Source of the DNA: Viola odorata
Taxonomy: Eukaryota; Streptophyta; Magnoliopsida; Malpighiales; Violaceae
Assembly (NCBI GenBank): GCA_963691705.1
Contig: OY829539.1
Location: 58,936,327 to 59,000,326 of the forward strand
Direction of reading: 5' to 3'
DNA length: 64,000 nucleotides
The notes beneath the pieces are model-generated. The model saw only the letters and a list, made by a program, of their open reading frames with translations. It was not told where the DNA came from and ran no database searches. The position numbers and the translations under genes are program-made. Within the stretch, counting starts at the first letter, position 1. Every line of letters starts with the position of its first letter. Positions 14,874-26,179 of this stretch are shown here, in pieces.

Positions 14874-15539
14874 TCTAATTAATATGATGCCATAAAAAAT
14901 AGGCATTAGTAGAAATGAAGACCGTTGAACGTGACAATACTACTTTTCCCCGGCGGCGAATTCATAAAGAAGTGCTGGTGGACGACGATGACACTTCCAA
15001 GCATATACTCCCTTGTTTATAATAGAGTGTTTACTTGGCGTTTATTCGTTTGTCTGTCTCAAATTTACGGATTATTAGCCATTTCCTAGTCTTATTCTTT
15101 AGTTATCGCTACTATTACTTTTGTCCCGAATTCTTTTCTTTTCTTTTCCTTTTTGATAAATCAGTAGAATTCATAGAATGTCATCTTAAATAGTTTTGGT
15201 AGGTTTTAACTTAATCGGTTGGGTATATTGACGTGTTGGTTTTTATGATGTAAACGTGACTAATTCGGTATCTATGGTATACATATTTGGTTAATCATGT
15301 CCCTTTTGAAAGTGTACACATGGCATACCATGTTGGTAGAGAAGGACGCGTATACCCAACCGATTACACCTTCTAGAGGGACCAAATTAACTAAATATGC
15401 ATATCACAGGGACTAGATTAGTCACATTTATACTAGACAAGGATTTGATTAAATAAAATATTATACCATATGAACCAAAAATAAAACATTTAATTAAGTC
15501 GAGTGTAAAATGTCATTTAACCATATTTCATTTCTTTAA

Positions 15540-15640
15540 AGTTAGTATTATATGTTTAACAAAGATACCAAATTCGAACCCTATGCATGTAAACCGTGTT
15601 AAAACTTACGACAGAGAGTTTTACCACATTTCGAAATCCT
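15540..15640 (-). mobile_element. Possible tRNA-derived SINE remnant
   Basis: On the minus strand a box-A-like GTGGTAAAACTCT is followed about 35 bp later by a box-B-like GGGTTCGAATTTGG. The arrangement resembles a polymerase III promoter of a SINE; the sequence does not form a functional tRNA. Confidence 0.35.
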
Positions 15641-17010
15641 GCACGACTCGAATTCAGAATAATCGACACTTTATATAGTTATTAAATTGCCGAATGGTCT
15701 CAACAAAAAGAAAAAGATATACATTCAGTCAGTTTTTTTCATTTTTGTAAGAAAAAAAATATGAAGTGCAAATTACAAATAACATATAATTTGGTCAACT
15801 TAGAAAAGAGTCATGCAAGATGAGAAAGCAAAAGATTTGGCTTTATCACAAAGGCGTGGCTAGAATTTTTGTGTGACCACTGACCCTAAAGAGAAAGGAA
15901 GATCGATATCTATAGCGGCCGAGGGCCCTTGCTAGCTAGCCAGCTCTCCTTGCTCAATAGCTATCAACGTCTTATGTCACATTCATCTTTGTTGGCATAT
16001 GATATCCTCCAAACACCAGTTTTAATTATCATAACTTTTTTTAATTGTTCAATCCTATCCAACAACAATACCGATTGATCTTAATGATACGACATAAACT
16101 CTCGTTTTTTACGTTATTAGATGTTATCGGTTCAATCGTACTACATAAAATAATTATTTTGCCTTAGTAACAAAGTCTAAAAACTCTAAGTTATGGGTAT
16201 CCCGTTCTCTAAATCCACTAGGTTAGGCATGATCCTTTTCGTATTGGGCTGGTAAAACGCCGGCGACGATAATTTAACGAGTTTAAAAATATTTTAAGAA
16301 AAAGAATTGGGACAAAATAGGATTCAAAATGGAGAACCCGAATTTCGCTTTCCTTGGAAAATTCGGATGAAAGATCAATGCGATGATGGGTCCTGCTTTG
16401 TCTTTGGACATTAACAAGTCGATGATGAGGAAACAAATGAGTGGGGAACTACTTAATTATTTGGGCCCATGGAATATGAGCATTCATCACCACTTGTTTC
16501 TTGATATCTATTTCATATATACATATAATAAGTTTAATATTTGATGGTATAAATCCATAATTAATTCTAGCATAAATGAATTTTAATTCTTGTATATTTA
16601 ATTATTTGATCTCTTTATGGAACCAAAAACTTTAACTTTAGAAAATATTTTATTACTTTTAGCTTTTTATCATGTAAATTATAATATTACAATAGATACC
16701 CGCCCGAACATTTTTTTAATATAAAAAATATATATAATTAGTCCTAATTAGTGGGTTTAGGCTCATACATTAAAAAAAAATTATCCCTCAATCTCACTTA
16801 CAATGTTGGAGATGACTCAAAACTCTTTATAATACAAGTTACGATAAAAAAATACAATTCAAATCGCACTTCAAATTTTTAAAGCGAATCACAATTTGAA
16901 TTTATAAAATTCAAGTCGTCTTATTATATCCCATGAAACAAAAGGCTAATGCGATACCGAAATTGCTAATGTGATGTAATTGCTGTGTTTTTTTCTTTAG
17001 AGGTTTACAA

Positions 17011-17038
17011 CTTCACACTTCACACTTCACACTTCACA
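17011..17038 (+). repeat. Heptamer microsatellite (CTTCACA)4
   Basis: Four perfect copies of the 7-bp unit CTTCACA in a row. Confidence 0.85.
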
Positions 17039-17685
17039 TTACTAATACCGTTTTTTTCTCGATAAGGCAAAGTAACATGAACTGGATGCTTAAAGCAAGG
17101 AGAATAGGTGGGTACGTACTTGCTATAGATTCTTGTGCCACATAACCGTTTCAGTACATGAATCTCCCATTTCGTGCACCCTTTCTTTCCCTGTTCAGGC
17201 GGCCAGATGTCCTACAATGTGTAAAATATCCGCACCGGTCGGTCCATTAGTGCATCTTATATATAACGATAAAAAAAATTAAGGATGAATAATTTAACGT
17301 TTAACTTTGTACTTAAAAGAATTGGTGTGAGTATAGTAATTCATACTTTCATCTTTTAACCAAGATCATATGTTTGATTCTTATGTATAGAGTAATTATT
17401 TAATAAAAATACTTTACTTTTTAGTTGATGAACCCAAATCGAATAAAATTAGTTATAAATCATCGAGGATGTACATGTTTTTTTGGGTTGACCCCAATTA
17501 TGACGGCGGGTTAAAGCTACTGTGTAAAGGACCACTCTCTGCAGCCTGGAATTGGGGTTGTATCCAACACCGACCACATGTAGTTACATCCACTTCGATG
17601 CTCCCTCCACTCTGCCGTCTCGCATTGATGTGATATTTTCGATCAAATAGAATTGGGAGAAACAATGCAGCAATTCCTTTTAAAA

Positions 17686-17700
17686 ACACACACACACACA
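17686..17700 (+). repeat. (AC)n microsatellite
   Basis: A short perfect AC dinucleotide run, about seven units. Confidence 0.85.
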
Positions 17701-20592
17701 TGGTGTATCCGATTAGCGAAAATAGACACCTGATTCAACTTCGTTTACAAAAAACAATTAATTAAGAGTCAGCTTTGTTAGTAGTAAGCATTAGTTCTAA
17801 TCTGCATCTTAATTAAATCGTAATCATTTTGACAAGGGTTAATTAATTCATATCACAACATTGGACCATGCAAACTAAAAAAACCCTTCTTGAATCAAGG
17901 AAGAAATTACCGGGTTAATTTCTGTTTCGATAATGATATATATAATAATGGGGGCATCTATTTCAAATGCGTATCTCATTTTTGACAGTAAAATTATGAA
18001 AATCCACGTGAAGCAACTGTAATCGCCCACCTTGGAGGCTGAAATTGTTGATTGAGGTCATAGTGATTACTGAGGTCAATTGTTTATCCAGGTCGAGTTT
18101 AATCATATACCACCAAGAAAAAGATGATATGTTGTAGATTCTCTTGCAAAGTTAGGCGATGATAAGACGGTACTGATCTTTTAGCTTGGATCTTGGTTAT
18201 AATTCTTTGAATGGTCTTTGATTGGAGACTAATTTTCAAACTTTGAACCCTCATTGATACTTCCTTGCCATCATTAAGAAAAGGGAATATATGTTCACGG
18301 ATTAAAACACTTTCGCCCAAATATTCAAGATTAGTACCACAGCTTCTTCTTCTTCTTTTGGGTACAAAAACACTTTTCATAATTGATTCTAATAATAATA
18401 ATGATGATGGTGATAATAAACCCTAACCATAATATAACATATAGTTAAACTAGTTAGTCTATATTGTTTTTATAACATAGGTCATGAATTCTATTTCTGA
18501 TATTGTAATCTTAATTAATAATATAATCAATTTTTTTTAAAATGATAATAATAATAACAAGCACTCAATTAGCAGGTGGGGTTGGGGGGACGACATTATT
18601 AGCCCCAGCGAGAATGAAGTGTTGTTTGAGAATGATGCTCCAAAATTAAGCAGCCCATCACAGCATGTTGGCCCCAATCCCATGTCCATTTTCATTCACC
18701 TAAAAATTGGCCCACGACTTTAAAAGTTAGGATTACTAAACACCTCTCACTGCCAAATTTCTTTCCTCTCTTGACATTTGTTTTATGGACCACACTACTC
18801 TAAAATCTTCGAACTTCTATGCTACAAATCCTAACCCAACTTCTTCTTTTAAGCTAATTATGGTTTGATTAACGGAATATTGATTTTTCCCTTTTAATCA
18901 CTCTCTCCAGAAATTGATATTTAGAAAGTAATTAGAAAGAAAGTTAAGTTTTAAGTTTGGTTGAAATTTAAGATTCTTAAAAATTTGTTTTGTACTTGAG
19001 AATTCTAAAGGGAGAGTAAAAAAAATTACTCTATATCCTTAATAGATAATAATTATTAGCAGTCAAACATTTAAATTAGATAATCGAACCCAGTTACTGA
19101 TTAAAACTAGAAGATTTGAAATTATACACATTATTTTGCTAATTACATCGACAAATAGTGAAACTCATGTTAGCAAATTTTGTATCCCTATTTTTCTAGT
19201 AATCAAATCCAACTCGACATTTTATATGTATTCACGTATATCAAACCACAAATCACTATATTAAAAACCAAAGAAATCTAAACCTAAATCACCCTCAAGC
19301 GCAAAGTCAACTGCTTTGTAGCAAAGTATAGCAACAATGAGAACGAAGAAGACGGCCCATTGACTTTGTTCTTTTATAATTTTGTTGAACAAATATGTAA
19401 TTTTTAAATTATATATTCAGAAATTACTTTCCCTACCCCTTAGCTAAGAAATCACTTGGGGGGAGTGGAAGGGTCAAGGAAATTGGATTGCGGAAAGTCC
19501 AACTTTTATTATATCAACCGAACACAATAAAACTCAAAATTTTAAATTCTCGAGTTATTTTCGCATCTAATTCTGCCAACCAAATACTAAGGTACAGAAT
19601 TTTAAAGACGATGGTAATGAAGAAATAGAAGATCTATCAGAAAAAATAATATTATCCCTCTGATATTTAGAAGTTTAGCTCAACAAGATGTACTCCATCT
19701 TTACTAATATATATCTGATCTTTCTTCAGGATCTAAAAAGTTTCCTTCCGTTATATAGATTGTATTATTTTGCCCACATATCGACTTTGTATGTTGGCGA
19801 TGTGCACCGAGTATATAATATCCCCTTAAATTTTAGGACACAAGTCTATCCCCACTCGTTTAATATAATATACATAATGATAAGTCTGTAACAAGAATAG
19901 TAACATGTCACTTTCAGATTTTACAAAATTTATTTGTTTATAAAGGATCTTAGTATGATCATGAATCTGGACCTTTAGACGCAAGCAACCCTTGGGCCCA
20001 GTCCGCGATGGTTGCTGGACTTGAGGCTTTCATAGCCTGAACGATATGGTCTTTTTGCAACCCGGTAACGGAAAAATGTCAAAAGTTTGAAGTTTAACAG
20101 TGATTTAACTGAAATCATGTCGGTATTTTTGTCCTTCATTTATGATTATATAATTTTTTTAGCACTAATTAAGCTGAGAGCATACTTTACTTTCAACATT
20201 GCCCTAAAGTTTTTGTTGGTATTTTTCTGCATTTTTCAAACAAAAAACTATCATCGTTCGAATAGTAATAATGGGTTGCGATACTATATGACTTTTGTAA
20301 TGCAATTGCTTACTTAACACTATATATTTATCCAAACACACATAACTAAATTTAATTCTTTAAGATTTTTCATTTCGCTCATATTAAGTCGATCTTGTTA
20401 ATTGGGTCGCTTCGTTAGATAATTATAGGGTATAATTTTCACATTTTTTACGCAAAGTTTTAATTGCATGTTTTTTTTTTACTAGCAAATGAGGTTTTGC
20501 TTATGTTAAATTGCTGACAAAATTGTAATAATCCGAATCCGGTCGCAAAAAGATGTGGTCAAACAAAACAAAAATTGTAGAAAACAGAGAGC

Positions 20593-21146
20593 CTAAAAGA
20601 TATCAAGGATCTCAAGGATTGAACGGCTACAGATGGGGCAAGAGCCACGATTGAGCCACAATTCCCTGGAACAAACCCTACAATAAGTGTGGCCGCAGGG
20701 AATAAAAGCTGCGTCTTTATTCCTCTCCATGCACACGCAGCACAACCAATCATTCTCTCCCCTCCAACTCCAATTATTCTCTCTTCCTCCCCTTTATTGC
20801 TCTTCATCAAATCTACACCGTCCGTCTCTTCAATCAACCTGATCAACGTCTTGAAATGCCCTACATCTTTCCTCGTAGGACCCACGTTTCCATCCCGCAA
20901 ATTACGCTCAGCCGCTAGCGCCATTGCTAGATTCATGCTCGAAGATGGGCCCACTATAACTGGGCCCACATTGGTGACTTGCGCTTGGATAATGGGCTCT
21001 TCTTTTTCAACTTCTTCTTCTTGGTAGTAATGTTCTGCAACGATGGTTCTGGGACCCAAGAAGGTGGACCCACAACAGCCCAAGCCTTTAAATGATAGCC
21101 GTTGCTTTGTAGTCTTCCACCCTGTAATCCCATCTAAGCCGTTCAT
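20593..21146 (-). pseudogene. RING-finger E3 ligase-like gene broken by a frameshift
   Basis: The upstream frame starts at the ATG at 21144-21146 and encodes a plant-type RING protein N-terminus, with FKGLGCCG near the start, then MNLAMALAAERNLR and KTLIRLIEETDGVDLM. A C3HC4-type RING with CVCMERNKDAAFIPCGH, CRVCSRELW and CPIC, plus the family-typical end ILEILDIF, lies in another frame ending at TAG 20593-20595. The switch must occur at about 20760-20790, in a G-rich stretch just before the RING. One missing base (or two extra) explains it. Left as is, the first frame runs past the RING codons in the wrong frame. The gene is otherwise complete and intronless, so a sequencing or assembly indel is as likely as a true mutation. 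E3 ubiquitin ligase activity is inferred from the RING. Confidence 0.8.
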
Positions 21147-22610
21147 TTTTTCCCCTTTTTTCTCCAATCTTTTTTATACTACTCTACTCTCTATGGAGGA
21201 CCAAGTCCTGCAACGCCAATGATTAGGAATTAGTTTGATAATGTTAACAAAAATTAACAAGATATTATGAGGTTTGGAAATTGAGTAAATTTTATTAGAA
21301 GAATTAACTTTTTAAAACTCAATAATATTTAAATAAAATTAGTCTCAATACAGAGAGGACATGGAAGAGACAGCCGAACCTAAAAAAAAAAATTACTTTT
21401 TAATTTTAATTTTCAAATCAATCTTTTTAATTTTACGTGGGTAGAAATAAATGTGGATGTGAATTGTTCACAGATCCTTAACAATAACTGGACAAATTCC
21501 ATTATAAACATAATTATCAAAACTGAACTGAATCAACCGGTTCAGTGCGGCATTATGGATGAAAAAAACTGGTTGGACCTAAACCGGTTTCATCATATAA
21601 TGCATGATGGAGCTAAATTTTAAAAATAACACATTAAAAACAATAAGCCATTTTCTTCTTTTTCCTAATGGAGCAAAAAGAAAGAAAATGAATGGGAATT
21701 ATATGTTGGAAATGTAAATTCTTCACTTACTTGGAAAACATAGACAGAAGAGCTTCTCTATTTCTCTGTTTCTGATACAGAATTGCCACACTTTAATGGA
21801 GGGAGAAGGCAGCCATTAAAAAGGATGATGATGGGCTTTGAGTTGGTAAGTTTTTTTTCTATGGATGATTGAAAAGGGAGTGGTGGAAACAACGCAGCTT
21901 AAGCAGAGAATGATGAAACCAAAACCAAAACCAAAAGTAAATAATGCCATTTTCCCACCTTATATTCAAGAAAAAAACGTATTAGTTGTCTTATTGATGA
22001 TGAAAGAATCAATAAGGTTCGATTCTACTTTCGAATAATGTCATTTTTTTCACCTTATATAAGAGGAAAACGTGTGGGACCTCCTGGCTGATTATATTCT
22101 TAATCAAATCATACAGAGGTTTTTAAGGAAAAAAATGTTAAAAGTGGGAGTTTTACTAAACTTGTATACTTTTTGTCTTAGTAGTATAATTCACTTGTAT
22201 AAGTTGGCGTTTCCATTGGCAGTACACCAGAAGCTTTTCGGGTGTGTGTATATGAGCCGGCTAAACAAGGTACCAAGAAAATGACACTTCCCCCAAATGC
22301 TTAGTACGGGTGCTTTTTACGCTCACATCTTTTAACCAAGACATCGCTGGTTTAAAAATTACCTTTGCGAGTATTTTAGTTTTTATTCGGTTAATCCAAT
22401 GTGAGTAAGATTAATCACTGGTGAGTTGAGGGATATTTGTGATTCATAGCTCACCCATTTCTCTAGTCAGCTAAGACATTCTTTTTCAAGGATCTACGAT
22501 TCCTCTCTCCCCATCTCTCCCCTCTCTTTTCAGAAATAATGGCAAGAGCTTGAGGTGAGGAGGTAGGGAAAGAGAATTCAACCATTTTGTTAACTTTACA
22601 GCTTGCTGCT
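21147..22610. other. Intergenic DNA upstream of the RING gene
   Basis: No coding potential recognised. It contains the promoter side of the RING gene, with a TATAAAAA-like motif close to the ATG at about 21171-21178, and AT-rich sequence up to the palindromic retroelement. Confidence 0.5.
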
Positions 22611-22727
22611 TGTTAGAATATATAGGTATTATACATGTATATGTATTGGTATAATTAGAGTATATATATAGTGGTATATCCCTTGTATGTAGTAAGAAAC
22701 ATTATTTCTTCATTTGCTGAAATTACA
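22611..22727 (+). repeat. LTR, left arm (117 bp)
   Basis: Begins TG and ends CA, and is followed directly by a primer-binding-like site. Its inverted partner at 23622-23738 has the same length. Confidence 0.7.
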
Positions 22728-22740
22728 TGGTAGCGGAGCA
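22728..22740 (+). other. Primer binding site, initiator-Met tRNA type
   Basis: TGGTAGCGGAGCA follows the LTR immediately. It matches the usual copia PBS TGGTATCAGAGC at 10 of 12 positions. An inverted copy sits at about 23609-23621 next to the other LTR. Confidence 0.65.
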
Positions 22741-22902
22741 AAATTTGCTCTCAACTCCTCTCTGCTGTCTCTGCTCCAGTGAACCACTTCCCGGCGTCTC
22801 TAGTTCTCACCACCCCCGTAGAAAGGAGTGGACGGACGTTGCGAGTCAGACGGTGGTGATTTCGAGTCATTCCGATCAGTGACGCGCCGTCATTCTCCAT
22901 AT

Positions 22903-23055
22903 TTATCCGACTGCGTGGTGTCCGATTAATTCAGTACTCGAGTTCGCTTTCACACATTCTAAATACTGAGAGAATTTAGCATACTCATCTATAGAGATAG
23001 TTACAGTCTTTCTAGAGAAGGAACTAGGTAACCCGACAAAATTAATAGAGTTCAT
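22903..23055 (-). pseudogene. Copia polyprotein fragment
   Basis: A short frame beginning at the Met codon at 23053-23055 includes TISIDEYAKFSQYLECVK, which resembles the linker before the protease in plant copia polyproteins. It stops making sense where it runs into the left arm's leader, around 22925. No protease, integrase or RT motif is present. Confidence 0.45.
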
Positions 23056-23621
23056 CTTGAGATTGCGATTTTTCACACAAAGTGACAATTCCAGCAACGA
23101 ATACAGAACAAATACGGAGTGACTACACACAAGTCAGCCAACCAAACAGATAGACTCCAACGAGTCCAGCAAAATCGAAGCAAATACGCAGCAAATAGTA
23201 CCCAAACAATGCTCAAAAAGTACCTAAACCGTACCCGCAAATAGTACCCAAACAGTGACAGCAAATAGTGCACAAAGGGCAATTTCGAAATGACGCAAAA
23301 TTCAGATAGTAAATATTGTCGTAATACCACGAAACTTTACAGAGTTTACGACAACCTCAAGGCGAGCAAAACCCAACTGGTGGCGACCAAAACGAAGCTG
23401 GCACGTGCCCCCATGCGCCGGCGAGCTCATACCACGCAGTCGGACAAATACGGAGAGTGACAGCACGTCACTGATCGGAATGACTCGAAACCACCACCGT
23501 CCGACTCGCAACGTCCGTCCGCTCCTTTCTACGGAGTGGTAAGAATTAGAGACGCCGGGAAGTGGCTCACCGGAGCAGTGACAGCAGAGAGGAGTTGAGA
23601 GCAAATTTTGTTCCGCTACCA

Positions 23622-23738
23622 TGTAATTTCAGCAAATGAAGAAATAATGTTTCTTACTACATACAAGAGATATACCACTATATATATACTCTACTTATAC
23701 CAATACATATACATGTATAATACTTATATATTCTAACA
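23622..23738 (-). repeat. LTR, right arm, inverted (117 bp)
   Basis: The inverse of 22611-22727 with few differences. On the minus strand it is followed by the same primer-binding-like site and leader. Confidence 0.7.
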
Positions 23739-26179
23739 CTGGTTTTTGGGTATCTAAATTTTAATTCCATAGAAAGATTGGAACATCTTTCAAAACCAAA
23801 AGGGGGGGATCCAAATTAAGAACAATATGTCATTATTCAAAAGCCATGAATTGCGGAAATTGAAATCTACGATCCACATCTTATTTTGCTTATGTAGCAA
23901 CACAATCCAAAATTTTTGTACATATATTATTACAATACAATTAGCATCCCAAAAGATCAACTCTATGCGATTGGTTTGAAACTCGTTGTTTTGTTATAAA
24001 CCGATATACACCACTAGATACAACAATCCCATCAAAAATTATTTCAACCGAGCACAAAAGGTAAAACAATGATGAAGCCAGAAAGAGTATATAGAAAATT
24101 TCCCAAAGTTAGAAGGTGGTTAGAATATGATTGCCACCACATGCAATGACGATGAGTATGAGGACTTTGGATCTTCCAGGGCCAATGCCCTCTATCTAAG
24201 GCTCAAAAGTCACAAGTCAGGCCCCATAAGATCATGACCATTGGGTTAAAGGCTATTATTACAATCCAAAAAGTATAGTATCTGAGTTCTCTATACCCAC
24301 ATCAGAAGATTCAGAACTAAAAATGTTTTTTTAGGTTAACATGCCACAAAGCTATGCTTTTGCTCTTCAACTGCTCTTCAACTGTTGTTTGATGTCTATG
24401 TAAATGAGAAACAATGTCAATCAATGAATGAGCAAAAATATACTTCGGTCTTGGTGGACTGTCAACATTTAAATTTTAAAGTGACAACAATGTATTTTAA
24501 TCTATGCCTTCCTTTGCAATACAATTGATCGATAACATGAGGCGGGAAACTTTCAACCTTTCGGATTTTTCGAGAGGCATGGTCAGTTCATCTAAAGTCA
24601 GCTTGACTCACCTCATAATATATGTAAATTGATATCCATACGCAAAATGCAGTTTGCATAATGACTCAAAATCTCTGAAACTTCAATATCAGCCAAAGCC
24701 AGTGCAGCAACCTACACATCACAAATTTACTTATCATGCAGTGAACTTTTAAACTCTTATTAGTTGGCATGTTATCAATCATATTAACTCCCAAATTGCA
24801 TAGCCACAACAGCTTTACATTACAGGCAATTGTGAATGAAGTACCTAAACTCCACATTAAGCTTGAGATTCAAACAAAAATTCCTCTCAATTGAGTTCAC
24901 AAAATATCCAATTCTAAGATGAGCATCTCCGCATCCACACTGCATTTCTTGCAGCTGAGAGTACTTGCTAGAAACTCACACGTCTTCCACATGTAAGCAT
25001 TTATACTGTTAAATACACAAATAGACACATTAAACCTTAACTTGCTCACCAGAAGAGACACGTGATCTCATTAAATTGAACCCTCGTCACAAGCTATCAC
25101 ATGACTGCTCCACCAAATCAATTAGTATTTCCCATTCCCATTTAGTGAGGTACACATTGCATCCCTGACTTCCATGTCCAACACAAGCATTTTCTTATCC
25201 ACTCACAAAGAAAAAGTGGATGGAGAAACATTGACTATAGCCAGTTTCCTTTTGAGTTCCAGTTGGGAGTGTTTTTGGGTTCGGACCTAATAGAAAAGGT
25301 GTAGAGCTACTGGACTTATTTGTCTCTTTGCCCTTAAACTATTTAAAGCAATCAGATGATTAAACGACCAACGAGTTTGTAGCTCAGTGGTACTTTCAGA
25401 AAAGAAGGGAGGGGTTAGGTGTCGAGTCTGAGTCCCCTAACTTGCGATTCCTATCTATGTCAAAAATAAAATATCAGATGATTGAACCAGTACAATAGCT
25501 GAGAAATCTTACATTAGTACTGAATCTCCTTCAGATCAGCATTTGCCAACTTAACACAGCCTCTACACGCTAAAACTGAAGACAAAGTGTCAGTACATAA
25601 CAGGCCAATAATAAGCAAATGAATCCACAATAAATGATAATCCTCCAGAAGAAAAACATTATTATTTTGACTAGGAACAGAGTAATACAAATTGATTAGG
25701 AATTTGCAACGATAAGAAACGGATCAGAAATTCACTTACATTTTCATGAAGTCAGAAAACAAATGGAATCAACATTGATGAAGAGGTAGTAGATAAAGAT
25801 CCTGTAAGGTCAACCAGACCACAATTATCATGCTATCAATGTCCTGTGCAAATGGGGGGTATTGCAGAGCTCCTTAAAATCCCATTAGCCATAAACCCAA
25901 AACCCCATTTACTCTCTGACAACATAAACTGCACTAAAGCACAGAATTATTTTCGTACATCTGGTCAGGTTTTGGACCCGGTAGGTCCTCATGGTGCAGT
26001 GGGTCTCTAACTGTGTGGTAGTTAGTTTAACTACTAACCAGGATTGCAAACCTGTTTATGCTCCAACATGCATTTAAAATGTAAGCTAAATCCATGGAGT
26101 GGTCATGTATGAGGATACTCAAAACTTAAACAAGAAAAGAACATTCTCTTTATAGAAATAACACCTATTTTTTGGAAAA
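23739..26179. other. Intergenic DNA and 3' flank of the NTPase gene
   Basis: No protein family was recognised. The part near 26179 is probably the 3' UTR of the NTPase gene. One SINE-like sequence is listed separately. Confidence 0.5.
25371..25480 (+). mobile_element. Possible tRNA-derived SINE remnant
   Basis: A perfect box-A-like TAGCTCAGTGG at 25380-25390 is followed by a diverged box-B-like GTCGAGTCTGAGTCCC about 30 bp later. The spacing suits a tRNA-related polymerase III promoter, but the arms do not pair as in a tRNA gene. Confidence 0.4.

Larger units (their letters stand above)
7340..20592. other. About 13 kb of gene-poor, AT-rich intergenic DNA
   Basis: No recognisable protein-coding gene was found on either strand. 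Open frames are short, AT-driven and without known motifs. The region holds several small inverted-repeat and tRNA-like remnants, listed separately, plus short microsatellites. The stretch 13850-14450 includes a TATTTATAG motif and could be an old LTR remnant, but I could not define its ends. The part 7340-8100 contains the ACC oxidase upstream region. Confidence 0.5.
22611..23738. mobile_element. Palindromic Ty1/copia-type derivative with two inverted LTR-leader arms
   Basis: The element starts TGTTAGAATA and ends with its exact inverse. The left arm reads LTR 22611-22727, a primer-binding-like site, then leader to about 22925. The right arm is the same series on the minus strand: LTR 23738-23622, the same site, then leader. 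The arms are about 310 bp and very similar. The central loop of about 500 bp continues the right arm's leader and ends with a short copia polyprotein fragment. Flanks are CTGCT on the left and CTGGT on the right, four of five matching, as expected of a 5-bp target duplication. The whole therefore seems to have integrated as one unit. It cannot encode its own enzymes. Confidence 0.75.

Noticed and set aside
20689..21027. Plus-strand open frame opposite the RING gene
   Set aside because: It is the shadow of the RING gene; no own motif.
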